This document shows positions 35,557 to 43,909 of a stretch of DNA of 64,000 nucleotides, piece after piece. The notes beneath the pieces were generated by a model. That model was not told the origin of the DNA, made no database searches, and saw only the letters and a list, made by a program, of their open reading frames with translations. Both the position numbers and the translations under genes were made by a program. The DNA comes from Alloacidobacterium sp035547425 (lineage in GTDB: Bacteria; Acidobacteriota; Terriglobia; Terriglobales; Acidobacteriaceae). The stretch's first letter is position 1; each line of letters starts with the position of its first letter. Location of the stretch: assembly GCA_035547425.1 (NCBI GenBank), contig DASZUU010000036.1, positions 93,857-157,856 on the forward strand, given 5' to 3'.

Positions 35557-38284
35557 CTTCGTTCCCCTCGTCTCCTGTGCTGAAGCTGCTGCTTTCTTCC
35601 GCAATACGGCATAAGCCGGGGAAGTCGCAATACTGACAGGTTTTCGTTCGATGTTTCGGATCGACAGATGCTTCGCCTAGCAAGAACTCATCTGCAAGCT
35701 GCAGCAGAGTATTTTCCCACTGATCGAGCATGCTTTCGTCATATGGTTGATTTGTCGGGATTCGCAACGACGGCGTATCGCTGAATAGATTCTGTTCCGC
35801 ATGTGCCACTCGTCCTATAAACTCCGTTTCGCCTGCGCGAATCCGCGCAAACAGTAGTCCGCTTACATCGGCAATGTTGCCGTAAGCCGCATAAAGCGGC
35901 AGCTGCGGTTCGTCAGGACGCGAGCCTTGCCATTGCGATACGGATACGTCTCCTGTTTTGTAATCAATAAGGAGATGCGAGCCGTCGATAAGCGTATCGA
36001 CACGGTCGGCGCGCAGGTTCAGCTTCAGGTTTCCAACGCTTACATCCTGAAGGCAAATCTCGCGTTCTGCTACCTGAAATGGCTGGCGCTTTGCTTCATA
36101 CAGCATCCATTCACGAAGCCGCGTGAGCAATCGTAACTGCTCCGATTCCAAATAGGCAGACATCCACATATCGTCGGCGTGTTCTTCCACATACTCCCGA
36201 AAAACATTCTCGATGTGAAAGCGCAAAGCCTCATCCAACCGCTGCTCACTCACAACACGCTTTAGATCATCAAGCGTAGTCATACACCAGGGTTCGGGTG
36301 TCTTCGGCGACCAGATATTTTCCAATACAGCATGCAGCAGGCTTCCGCGCTGCCTGGCATCCAGACCCCATTCCGTACGGAGCAATGGCCGCGCCTGCAG
36401 CCGTCGTGCAGCAAATGACTGGAATGGGCATGCAGCCTGCCTCTTCAACACTTCGGATCCGCCGGCGCTGAGCTCAGCCGGCCATGCAACAACCTGTGAA
36501 GACCGTTGCAGAGTCTCCAAAGCTTCTGTTTGTTCATTGTCGGGCTGTTTGCTCAACAGTGTGCTTGCCGGCACAATCTCCGTTTCCCGAGGAAACAGCG
36601 AACTAAGCAGGGGCGAGACTCGCAGCTCACCTTCTTTATTCTGCCGCGCATAGCTGAAAACACACTCTGGTGAGCTCTCAGCAAGACGCTGTGTGACAAC
36701 ACGAGCGAGATCCGTATCTATGCCTGTACTACTATGCGGCATCCCTGCGCTGCGCTGTAGCCATTTAGGAAGCAGTGGATGGGGCTTTCCGGATAAGGGC
36801 CAATGCGAATCGTCAGCGCCTAAAAACCACATTGCATCAAATATCTGGCCGGACGATTCCAGAGCGCCAAGAATTTGAATAGGCCCATGATGCGACTCCG
36901 CTGTGAAGATCGTTTCCTGTGCTTGCTTTTCCAGCACTTGCACAAAAGCAGCCAGGGTAACGTTGCGTCCCGCAAAGTCCAGCAGAGTAACTTCGTCCAG
37001 CAATCGATTCCAGCGTTGCACAGCCTGAAACTGAATGCTGTCGGGCGTAAAGTATCCAGGCCAAGCGGCGATTTGTAACAGTGTGTCCGCCAAATCTGCC
37101 CATTGTGAATATGTGCTGCTGCCGGGTTTTACTGCTTCCAGCACCTGTTTCATGCGCGTCGCAAAAAAAGAAGGCACGTGATTCGACAAGAAGGTCTTTA
37201 ACGTTGCCTCTGGAGAAAGTGCCCCAGCGGCTCGTTGTCTAAAATCGAATCGTGCCAAAGTCGTTGCCTCTGCTGGATATCGGTGAAGAAATCCGGAAAG
37301 CAGCAGCCATGAAATTTCCTCTTCCGTGAGCGGCGATGTCGTCCATTTCAGCAACAATAGCGCGGCTCGAATCGCCGGAACCGTCTTAAGCGGTACGCCC
37401 AGGGAAAACTCAAACGGCATAGGCGCGCTGTCGATGCTCAGATCGAGAGATTCCGGCATCAAAACAGACCGAAACACACGCTCTGCTTCTGCGCGTATCT
37501 CGCTCACGTCGGGCGCAATCACTCCAATGCGAATCGGCCCCTTTTCTTCAATCTGCTTCCTGCACCACCATGCGCATGCGGCTAGCTCCTGCTGCAAATC
37601 ATCTGCAACAATTTGTGTCCGGGATTTCGCCTCAGGAGGCGCCGCCGGACTGTCCTCCGCAATCACTCCTGCTTCACGCAGGCTTTGTAAAAGAATCTGC
37701 TGCGCGGGGGTGAAGCGATCGAATCCAATTAGCAAAATCTGCGCGGGCAGGGCTATCCTTCCGGCCCGAATGGCGCGGCTCAACAGCGAAGCCAATTCGC
37801 TGCGGCTTGTCCAATTGCGTTCACGACATCGCTGATCGAACGCCTTTGCCCATTGGCGAAAATGCTCCGCATCTGTTTCCAGCCATGTTGTATTGCGTTC
37901 GCCATGTCGACGATAGTCGCTAAGCAGCGCATACGCGCTTTGTGCCATAGCCGCAATGCCATCCGTGGATACAACCAGCGCGGCATCTGCTTGCTGCACC
38001 ATTTTCCAAAGCATCCGCTCCTGCCACGGAGTCAGTAGCAAAGGCGCAGCAGGATCGCTCGTAGATATCTGTTGCCACAAATGGTTTAGCCAGTTCTCCC
38101 AATCGAAAATCTGTGGAGAAGGCCACATCTCTATGCCCTTCGCACGCTGTTCCTCGGCATATAAAAATGTCAGAGCGCGCGCAGATCGAGCATTCGCAGT
38201 CACAATGACTGAGCCATTTTCCAGGGCCCGGCACGCCATTTCTGCCAGCGGTACCGTAGGTTGCGAATCGAAAAGCGGGAGCAC
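35549..38284 (-). CDS. addB: AddB-type nuclease/helicase-like subunit with Fe-S cysteines
   Basis: The frame extends to 38428, but that would overlap the divergent SCO gene. GTG 38284 or ATG 38239 is more likely; neither has a clear ribosome site, so the start is uncertain. The protein has a degenerate UvrD-like N-terminal part (VIVTANARSARAL in place of an intact Walker A) and a C-terminal PD-(D/E)XK nuclease with LIDYKTGDVS. A likely 4Fe-4S staple is formed by the Cys in RQAACPFQ and the three in TCQYCDFPGLCR near the C-terminus, as known for AddB. It is co-transcribed with addA, which overlaps its end by 8 bases. Confidence 0.88.
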   Translation of the reverse strand: MLPLFDSQPTVPLAEMACRALENGSVIVTANARSARALTFLYAEEQRAKGIEMWPSPQIFDWENWLNHLWQQISTSDPAAPLLLTPWQERMLWKMVQQADAALVVSTDGIAAMAQSAYALLSDYRRHGERNTTWLETDAEHFRQWAKAFDQRCRERNWTSRSELASLLSRAIRAGRIALPAQILLIGFDRFTPAQQILLQSLREAGVIAEDSPAAPPEAKSRTQIVADDLQQELAACAWWCRKQIEEKGPIRIGVIAPDVSEIRAEAERVFRSVLMPESLDLSIDSAPMPFEFSLGVPLKTVPAIRAALLLLKWTTSPLTEEEISWLLLSGFLHRYPAEATTLARFDFRQRAAGALSPEATLKTFLSNHVPSFFATRMKQVLEAVKPGSSTYSQWADLADTLLQIAAWPGYFTPDSIQFQAVQRWNRLLDEVTLLDFAGRNVTLAAFVQVLEKQAQETIFTAESHHGPIQILGALESSGQIFDAMWFLGADDSHWPLSGKPHPLLPKWLQRSAGMPHSSTGIDTDLARVVTQRLAESSPECVFSYARQNKEGELRVSPLLSSLFPRETEIVPASTLLSKQPDNEQTEALETLQRSSQVVAWPAELSAGGSEVLKRQAACPFQSFAARRLQARPLLRTEWGLDARQRGSLLHAVLENIWSPKTPEPWCMTTLDDLKRVVSEQRLDEALRFHIENVFREYVEEHADDMWMSAYLESEQLRLLTRLREWMLYEAKRQPFQVAEREICLQDVSVGNLKLNLRADRVDTLIDGSHLLIDYKTGDVSVSQWQGSRPDEPQLPLYAAYGNIADVSGLLFARIRAGETEFIGRVAHAEQNLFSDTPSLRIPTNQPYDESMLDQWENTLLQLADEFLLGEASVDPKHRTKTCQYCDFPGLCRIAEESSSFSTGDEGNEDE

Positions 38285-38305
38285 ATAGAAAGTGTAAACT
38301 GAGCT

Positions 38306-39220
38306 GTGATCCGTTTTGCTTTTCAAATCTGCTTGCTTGTATCGCTCGGTTGTATCGGTATCATCGGAGGTTGCCGTCAGAAATCCGGCGAGCCGCCCAA
38401 AGCCGCATCGGATGCTTACGCAAAGCACTATCCCGTGCGTGGCAAGATTGTTGGCGTGGATGCCGGGAAAGGCGAAATTGTGCTTGATGCCGCTGCCATT
38501 CCCGGTTTTATGGAAGCGATGACGATGCCCTACAAGTTAAAAAATCCGACCATCATCGGCGAGCTTCATCCGGGGGACAGCATTACCGCTACGCTTATCG
38601 CAACCGATACTTCCGATCTTCTCGACGAAATCGTCATCATTGCGCAGGCTAAACCCGATTACAAACCAAGCTATTTCTATAATCCCATTAAGCCGGGCGA
38701 TAAAGTCCCCGATTTTCATTTGCTTAACCAGAGTGATAAGCAGATTCATCTATCGCAGTTTCGCGGCAAGGTGCTGTTGCTAACCTTTATCTATACGCGT
38801 TGCCCATTGGCTGATTTCTGCCCGCGCATGAGCCGCAATTTTGCAGCCATCGACAAAACACTGGCAGCCGATCCTGAGCTCTATAAGAAAACGCATCTGC
38901 TAAGTGTCAGCTTCGATCCCGAATACGATACGCCGCAGGTTCTTCGCAGCTATGGCAGTTCGTATACCGGAAGATATACACAGGAAACCTTTCAGCACTG
39001 GGATTTCGCCGCCCCCAGCAAGAACGATCTTCCCGCTGTATTGCGTTTCTTCGACGTGGGCGCCACGCCGGAAAAGGATCATACTATCACCCATTCGCTT
39101 TCGACGATTGTCATCGGCCCTGACGGCAAGGTCTTCAAATGGTATCCAACCAACGACTGGACGCCTGACCAGATCGTCAGCGATGTAAAGCAATTGATTG
39201 CACAACAGGGGAAGGCATGA
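38306..39220 (+). CDS. CusF-like copper-binding domain fused to SCO1/SenC domain (lipoprotein)
   Basis: GTG 38306 starts a 304-residue exported protein; the hydrophobic leader ends in IIGGC, a lipobox-like site. Residues about 45-120 resemble a CusF/copper-binding small beta-barrel (VRGKIVGVDAGKGEIVLD, then FMEAMTMPYKL). The rest is a thioredoxin-like SCO domain: VPDFHLLNQSDKQIHLSQF, the cysteine pair Cys166 and Cys172 in RCPLADFC (five residues apart rather than the usual three), and a late His in DHTITHS. SCO proteins deliver copper to cytochrome oxidase or act as thiol-disulfide reductases. The gene overlaps gluconokinase by 4 bases. Confidence 0.87.
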   Translation: MIRFAFQICLLVSLGCIGIIGGCRQKSGEPPKAASDAYAKHYPVRGKIVGVDAGKGEIVLDAAAIPGFMEAMTMPYKLKNPTIIGELHPGDSITATLIATDTSDLLDEIVIIAQAKPDYKPSYFYNPIKPGDKVPDFHLLNQSDKQIHLSQFRGKVLLLTFIYTRCPLADFCPRMSRNFAAIDKTLAADPELYKKTHLLSVSFDPEYDTPQVLRSYGSSYTGRYTQETFQHWDFAAPSKNDLPAVLRFFDVGATPEKDHTITHSLSTIVIGPDGKVFKWYPTNDWTPDQIVSDVKQLIAQQGKA

Positions 39221-39732
39221 TTCTTATCGTGATGGGAGTGAGCGGTTCGGGGAAAACAACACTGGCGCAGGCATTGTCGAAAGCCACCGGCTGGCAGTTT
39301 GCAGAAGGCGACGATTACCACAGCGCGGCGAATAAGGCGAAAATGCATTCCGGCATTCCGCTGACAGATGAAGACCGCACTCCCTGGCTAACAACTTTGC
39401 ATAACCTTATGGTGGGTTGGTTTCAGCGCAACGAAAACGGCATCCTCACCTGTTCCGCCCTGAAAGAGACATATCGTCGGCTTCTGACGGACGGCTTGTC
39501 GCCGGAGTCTTACCGCTTTGTGCTCACGGAGGCGCCCAAAGAGCTCATCTCTGAGCGCATGCAGGCGCGCCATGACCACTTCATGCCCGCCGCTCTGCTC
39601 GATAGTCAACTTGCAACACTTGAGCCGCCATCCCATGCTATCCATGTTTCATCTCAGCAGCCTGTCGAGGTGTCCGTCCAAAAAGTTCTGCGGGCCATTG
39701 GAATGATTGCGTCTGCTGCCAACACAAATTGA
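39217..39732 (+). CDS. gntK: Gluconokinase
   Basis: This 171-residue enzyme has normal family length. The Walker A motif is GVSGSGKTT (residues 7-15), followed by the family segments FAEGDDYHS, NKAKMHSGIPLTDEDRTPWL and ACSALKE-like TCSALKETYR. It phosphorylates gluconate to 6-phosphogluconate with ATP in the cytoplasm, feeding the pentose-phosphate or Entner-Doudoroff routes. The start overlaps the stop of the SCO gene in ATGA, so it is translated from the same messenger. A link to secreted sugar dehydrogenases (such as 21806-27211), which release gluconate-type acids, is possible but only inferred. Confidence 0.93.
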   Translation: MILIVMGVSGSGKTTLAQALSKATGWQFAEGDDYHSAANKAKMHSGIPLTDEDRTPWLTTLHNLMVGWFQRNENGILTCSALKETYRRLLTDGLSPESYRFVLTEAPKELISERMQARHDHFMPAALLDSQLATLEPPSHAIHVSSQQPVEVSVQKVLRAIGMIASAANTN

Positions 39733-39812
39733 ATCCGGCAGATTTCTGCAGAGTCTTTTAGAAAGCAGTCCTCGTATGCTCTATTCTGGATGCAGCGGAG
39801 GCGCTTTCATAC

Positions 39813-40187
39813 ATGGCAAAAACTACCATTAGTTTTGGCGTAATACTTATTCTTTTAGGCATCTTCGGTTTCGTAGCTACCGGCAGTCACGCGCCCACGG
39901 CGCTTATCCCTGCAATTATCGGTCTTATCCTTGCAGTTCTCGGTTTCCTGGCGATTACCGACGATGCAAAGAAACGCATGCTTTTCATGCACATCGCGGT
40001 CACCATCGGGCTGCTCGGCTTTCTCGGCACAGTAAAGAGCATCTTTGACTATATTCAGCTCTTGCAGGGGCATCAGTTCCTGCGACCGGCAGCTGTTGAA
40101 GAAAAAGCCGCCATGGCCGCCCTTCTTCTTATCTTTGTTATTCTCTGTGTTCGATCCTTTATCGCAGCACGCAGAGCAAGGGCTTAA
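39813..40187 (+). CDS. Four-helix small membrane protein of unknown function
   Basis: This 124-residue protein has four evenly spaced hydrophobic helices (about 6-25, 30-48, 56-74 and 97-116) and a basic C-terminal tail (RSFIAARRARA), suggesting both ends inside. No motif pointing to activity is visible. It ends 2 bases before the ABC exporter start, so the two are very likely co-transcribed; it may assist or be regulated with the exporter. I do not recognise a named family. Confidence 0.75.
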   Translation: MAKTTISFGVILILLGIFGFVATGSHAPTALIPAIIGLILAVLGFLAITDDAKKRMLFMHIAVTIGLLGFLGTVKSIFDYIQLLQGHQFLRPAAVEEKAAMAALLLIFVILCVRSFIAARRARA

Positions 40188-40189
40188 CA

Positions 40190-42073
40190 ATGGTCCGAGC
40201 CGGCGGAGGAATGTCGATGAGGGCAGAGCGCAGCGGTGGCCACCGCAGCGCCATACGCGCCGCGGCCGGCGACCAGCCAAAAAAGAAGACGGATTTCAAA
40301 AAGGTCCTTCCAGAGATATGGAAACTCATCCGTCCTCGCCGTTGGCTGTTGCTGTTCGGCCTTGGACTGATGGCTATTAACCGTATCGCCGGTTTGGTGC
40401 TGCCCGCTTCTACAAAGTTTCTTATCGATACGGTTCTCCGCCAGCATCGCGCAGATAAGCTATTGCCGTTGGTTGGTGTAGTCTTCGCAGCGACCGCAAT
40501 TCAGGCCATCACGTCCTTTTCGCTTACTCAGTTGTTGTCAAAAGCCGCTCAACGCATGATCGCCGACCTGCGCAAACAGGTGCAGCAGCATATTGGTTTG
40601 TTACCCGTCAGCTTCTACGACAGCAATCGAACCGGCACCCTGGTTTCGCGCATCATGACGGATGTCGAAGGCGTGCGCAATCTCATCGGCACAGGCCTGG
40701 TGGAATTTCTCGGCGGCATTATGACGGCCGTGCTTGCCTTCGGAATTCTTCTGCACACAAGTCGTAAGATCACTCTGATCGTTTTTGCCGTAATCGCAAT
40801 CTTTGTCATAATTCTGCAGCGCGCTTTTAAAACCATCCGCCCTATTTTTCGTGAGCGCGGCAAAATCAATGCTGAGGTAACCGGACGCCTCACAGAATCG
40901 CTCGGTGGAGTGCGTGTCGTAAAGGGATATCACGCAGAGCAGCGCGAAGCCGGAGTCTTTGGACAGGGTGTGCAGCGCCTGCTCGATAACGTCATGCGTT
41001 CGCTCACTGCTACCAGCGCGTTGTCTTTCGCGGCAACGACGGTCCTGGGTATCGTTGGCGGTCTTGTCATGCTGTTAGGCGGTCGTGATGTGCTCGCGCA
41101 TAGGCTCACCCTCGGCGATTACTTCCAGTACAACATGTTCCTCGCCTTTATGATCGCCCCCGTTTTCCAGATCGTGAATATCGGCACGCAACTCACCGAA
41201 GCTGTGGCAGGACTGGACCGCACGCTGGAAATCCTGAGTGAAATGGATGAGTTCAGCGATCCCAAGCGTACCGTGAAGCTCGGCGAAATTCGCGGCGAGG
41301 TAGCTTTCCAGGATGTTCGATTCAGCTACGAGACGGACAAGCCGGTGCTGCACGGCATTTCGTTTGAATCGCGTCCGGGAACGGTAACCGCTCTGGTCGG
41401 TTCCTCAGGATCCGGTAAGTCCACCATCATCAGTCTTGTCTGCGGGTTTCATAATCCGGATTCAGGCCGTGTGCTCGTGGATGGCATCGATCTTTCTACG
41501 GTTAAGCTCGATACGTGTCGCAATCAGCTTGGCGTAGTTCTTCAGGAATCATTCCTCTTCGACGGCACCATACGTGAAAACGTCGTCTTTTCTTATCCTG
41601 ATGCTACCGAGGAGCAGTTTCTGGAAGCGTGCCGCATTGCTCGCGTGGATGAATTTGCAGAACGCTTTCCGGAAGGATATGACACGATCGTTGGCGAGCG
41701 CGGTGTAAAACTCTCCGGCGGACAGCGCCAGCGCCTTTCCATTGCTCGTGCCATCTTGGCTGACCCGCGCATTTTGATACTGGATGAGGCGACCTCGTCC
41801 CTCGATTCAGAATCGGAACAGATGATTCAGCACGGCCTGAGCTACCTGATGCAGGGACGCACAACCTTTGTCATCGCTCACCGGCTCTCAACCATTCGTC
41901 GTGCCGACCAGATTCTCGTCGTTGAGGCCGGCTCCATTGTCGAACGCGGAACTCACGAGATACTGTATGCGCTTGGAGGCCGGTACTTCGATCTCTACAC
42001 TCGCCAGCATGGATTGGAGGCAAACCTGTTCCTTGCACCGGGAGAAGGCGATACGGTAGAAGAGATTCGCTAG
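40190..42073 (+). CDS. MsbA-like ABC exporter (fused permease and ATPase)
   Basis: This 627-residue half-transporter has a membrane domain of about six helices (about 45-345) and an ATP-binding domain (about 370-600). Visible motifs are Walker A GSSGSGKST, Q-loop GVVLQESFLF, signature LSGGQRQRLS, Walker B ILILDEATSSLD and the switch IAHRLST. The arrangement matches lipid A/lipid or peptide exporters of the MsbA type, which act as homodimers in the inner membrane. The N-terminal 40 residues are basic and disordered. It follows the small membrane protein by 2 bases. The substrate is not determined; a lipid-linked envelope precursor would fit. Confidence 0.92.
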   Translation: MVRAGGGMSMRAERSGGHRSAIRAAAGDQPKKKTDFKKVLPEIWKLIRPRRWLLLFGLGLMAINRIAGLVLPASTKFLIDTVLRQHRADKLLPLVGVVFAATAIQAITSFSLTQLLSKAAQRMIADLRKQVQQHIGLLPVSFYDSNRTGTLVSRIMTDVEGVRNLIGTGLVEFLGGIMTAVLAFGILLHTSRKITLIVFAVIAIFVIILQRAFKTIRPIFRERGKINAEVTGRLTESLGGVRVVKGYHAEQREAGVFGQGVQRLLDNVMRSLTATSALSFAATTVLGIVGGLVMLLGGRDVLAHRLTLGDYFQYNMFLAFMIAPVFQIVNIGTQLTEAVAGLDRTLEILSEMDEFSDPKRTVKLGEIRGEVAFQDVRFSYETDKPVLHGISFESRPGTVTALVGSSGSGKSTIISLVCGFHNPDSGRVLVDGIDLSTVKLDTCRNQLGVVLQESFLFDGTIRENVVFSYPDATEEQFLEACRIARVDEFAERFPEGYDTIVGERGVKLSGGQRQRLSIARAILADPRILILDEATSSLDSESEQMIQHGLSYLMQGRTTFVIAHRLSTIRRADQILVVEAGSIVERGTHEILYALGGRYFDLYTRQHGLEANLFLAPGEGDTVEEIR

Positions 42074-42167
42074 GAATATCCAGCGAGATTCGCTACCGAT
42101 CGTCATGTTGTGCTATCAAATAAATAGCGGCTATGGTATTCATAATCCCGCCTGAGCAAACTACAGC

Positions 42168-42563
42168 GTGAATTGGCTTAGAACAAGAGAGAGCTATCTT
42201 CCCCAATTAGCATTGGTGCTTTTTGGGTTGGCTGTAGCCGTCTTTGCCTGGGGCCTGCAATATAAACTTTCGCTTTATGATCCGCCTCAGGCGATTTCTC
42301 ATTCTATGCCGGAGGCAAAGCTGCTCACGAAGGAAGAGCAGGTCACCAGGACGGAAAGCCCATTGCTCGATGATTCCGGCGCCGCGCTGAAAAACATACA
42401 TATTGTTTTATCGAGCATTTTTCTCCTTATATCACTAGCGCTCAATCTGCTGGGCGCTGCCAGTGATCGTACGCTCGTCCATTTCCATCAAATGCCTTTG
42501 CGGGTACGTCTTTTTGCCTGCATGGATGCTTTCTTCTTTCGGCCTCCTCCGGCCCTCGCCTGA
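42168..42563 (+). CDS. Two-helix membrane protein of unknown function
   Basis: GTG 42168 begins a 131-residue protein with hydrophobic helices at about 15-32 and 78-97 separated by a polar loop containing EEQVTRTESPLLDDSG. The C-terminus is basic and Pro-rich (RPPPALA). I recognise no family and see no catalytic motif. It is separated by 94 bases from the ABC exporter and 74 from the RND adaptor. Continuous coding frame and membrane pattern support a real gene, but the start codon is uncertain. Confidence 0.55.
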   Translation: MNWLRTRESYLPQLALVLFGLAVAVFAWGLQYKLSLYDPPQAISHSMPEAKLLTKEEQVTRTESPLLDDSGAALKNIHIVLSSIFLLISLALNLLGAASDRTLVHFHQMPLRVRLFACMDAFFFRPPPALA

Positions 42564-42637
42564 TTTCATCTTTCCACATACAACCTAAATCCAGCTGATT
42601 CGAATTGTCTTGAATAGGCAATTCGTCCAGCTACAGC

Positions 42638-43909
42638 ATGTATAGGTCTATTCACGCCATGGGAAGACGTATTTGCATGAGTTTCGCAGCGGCTCTGTCG
42701 CTGCCCGTAATTTCCTTTTTTGCAGGATGCAGTTCCGGATCCAAAACGGTTGAGGCAAACGCAGCCCAAGCGCCTTCGGCATCCGTTGCCGCGGTAACGC
42801 GAGGAACCATCAGGCACACCTTGAACTTGGCAGGCCAGTTCCAGCCTTATCAGGTGATCGATGTGCATGCCAAGGTTTCCGGTTACATTCGCCATATTTA
42901 TGTCGATATTGGCGACAAGGTGCGGCAGGGACAGGTGCTTGCTGTGCTTGAGGTTCCGGAACTGAGCGCGCAGTTGAAGGGCACCGTCGCTGAAGTGGCG
43001 CACAGCAAAGACGAAATCACACGCGCGCAGCATGAAGTGCTCCGCGCGCAGGCCGAACACACTGCCTTGCACTCCGACTATCTGCGTCTGAAACAAGCGG
43101 CAGCCGCCCAGCCCGGCCTTGTCGCTCAACAGGAACTGGACAATGCGCAATCCAAGGATCTCGCATCAGAAGCGCAGGTCGACGCCGCGAAAGCCGCTTT
43201 AGCTGCGGCGAAGCAGCAATCGGATGTTGCCGGAGCTGACAACGAGCGTGTCAGCGCTCTCGCCGATTACACCAAAGTCATTGCTCCTATCGATGGCGTC
43301 GTTATTTGGCGTTATGCCGACACCGGAGCATTGATTCAGGCCGGTACTTCGTCCGATGTACAAACGCTTCCTGTCGTGAAGTTGTCTCAAAGCGGCCTTC
43401 TTCGACTTCGTTTTCCCGTCCCGGAAGATGCCGTGCAGTTCATTCATGACGGGTCGTTGGTAAATGTGCGTGTGGATGCCGTGAATCGCTCGTTTGTAGG
43501 CAAAGTAGTACGGTTCACTCGCAATATCAGTATGGCCACACGAACCATGGAAACCGAAATCGACGTGGAGAATAAAGACCTCTCATTGACGCCGGGCATG
43601 TATGCAAATGCCCGCCTCGAATTGGAACGGAGGGATAACGTGCTCACAATTCCCGTGCAGGCAGTAATACGCAATGGTTCGCATGATTCTGTATTGGTTG
43701 TGAACACACAGAATAAGGTCGAATCGAGGGATGTCGATCTGGGGCTGCAAGGCTCGGCCCTGGCAGAAGTAAAGAGCGGTTTGGCAGAAGGGGATCGGGT
43801 CATTATCGGCGGCCAGTCCAACTATCAACAGGGTGAAACGGTGACGCCGAAACTCCAGCAATTGCCCACAACCGATGTGAATCAGGAACAAGCGGGAGGT
43901 GGAGAGTAA
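42638..43909 (+). CDS. RND efflux periplasmic adaptor (lipoprotein)
   Basis: This 423-residue membrane-fusion protein has a signal segment ending FFAGC, a lipobox, at about residue 31. The core follows the family order: a biotinyl-like half (VDVHAKVSGYIRHIYVDIGDKVRQGQVLAVLE), a long alpha-hairpin (about 110-200, Ala/Gln-rich), the second lipoyl half (TKVIAPIDGVVIWRYADTGALI), and beta-barrel parts with LTPGMYANARLELER. It links the inner-membrane RND pump to the TolC channel. Its stop shares one base with the pump gene start, and the TolC gene follows: a complete three-gene efflux operon. ATG 42659 is an alternative start. Confidence 0.92.
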   Translation: MYRSIHAMGRRICMSFAAALSLPVISFFAGCSSGSKTVEANAAQAPSASVAAVTRGTIRHTLNLAGQFQPYQVIDVHAKVSGYIRHIYVDIGDKVRQGQVLAVLEVPELSAQLKGTVAEVAHSKDEITRAQHEVLRAQAEHTALHSDYLRLKQAAAAQPGLVAQQELDNAQSKDLASEAQVDAAKAALAAAKQQSDVAGADNERVSALADYTKVIAPIDGVVIWRYADTGALIQAGTSSDVQTLPVVKLSQSGLLRLRFPVPEDAVQFIHDGSLVNVRVDAVNRSFVGKVVRFTRNISMATRTMETEIDVENKDLSLTPGMYANARLELERRDNVLTIPVQAVIRNGSHDSVLVVNTQNKVESRDVDLGLQGSALAEVKSGLAEGDRVIIGGQSNYQQGETVTPKLQQLPTTDVNQEQAGGGE

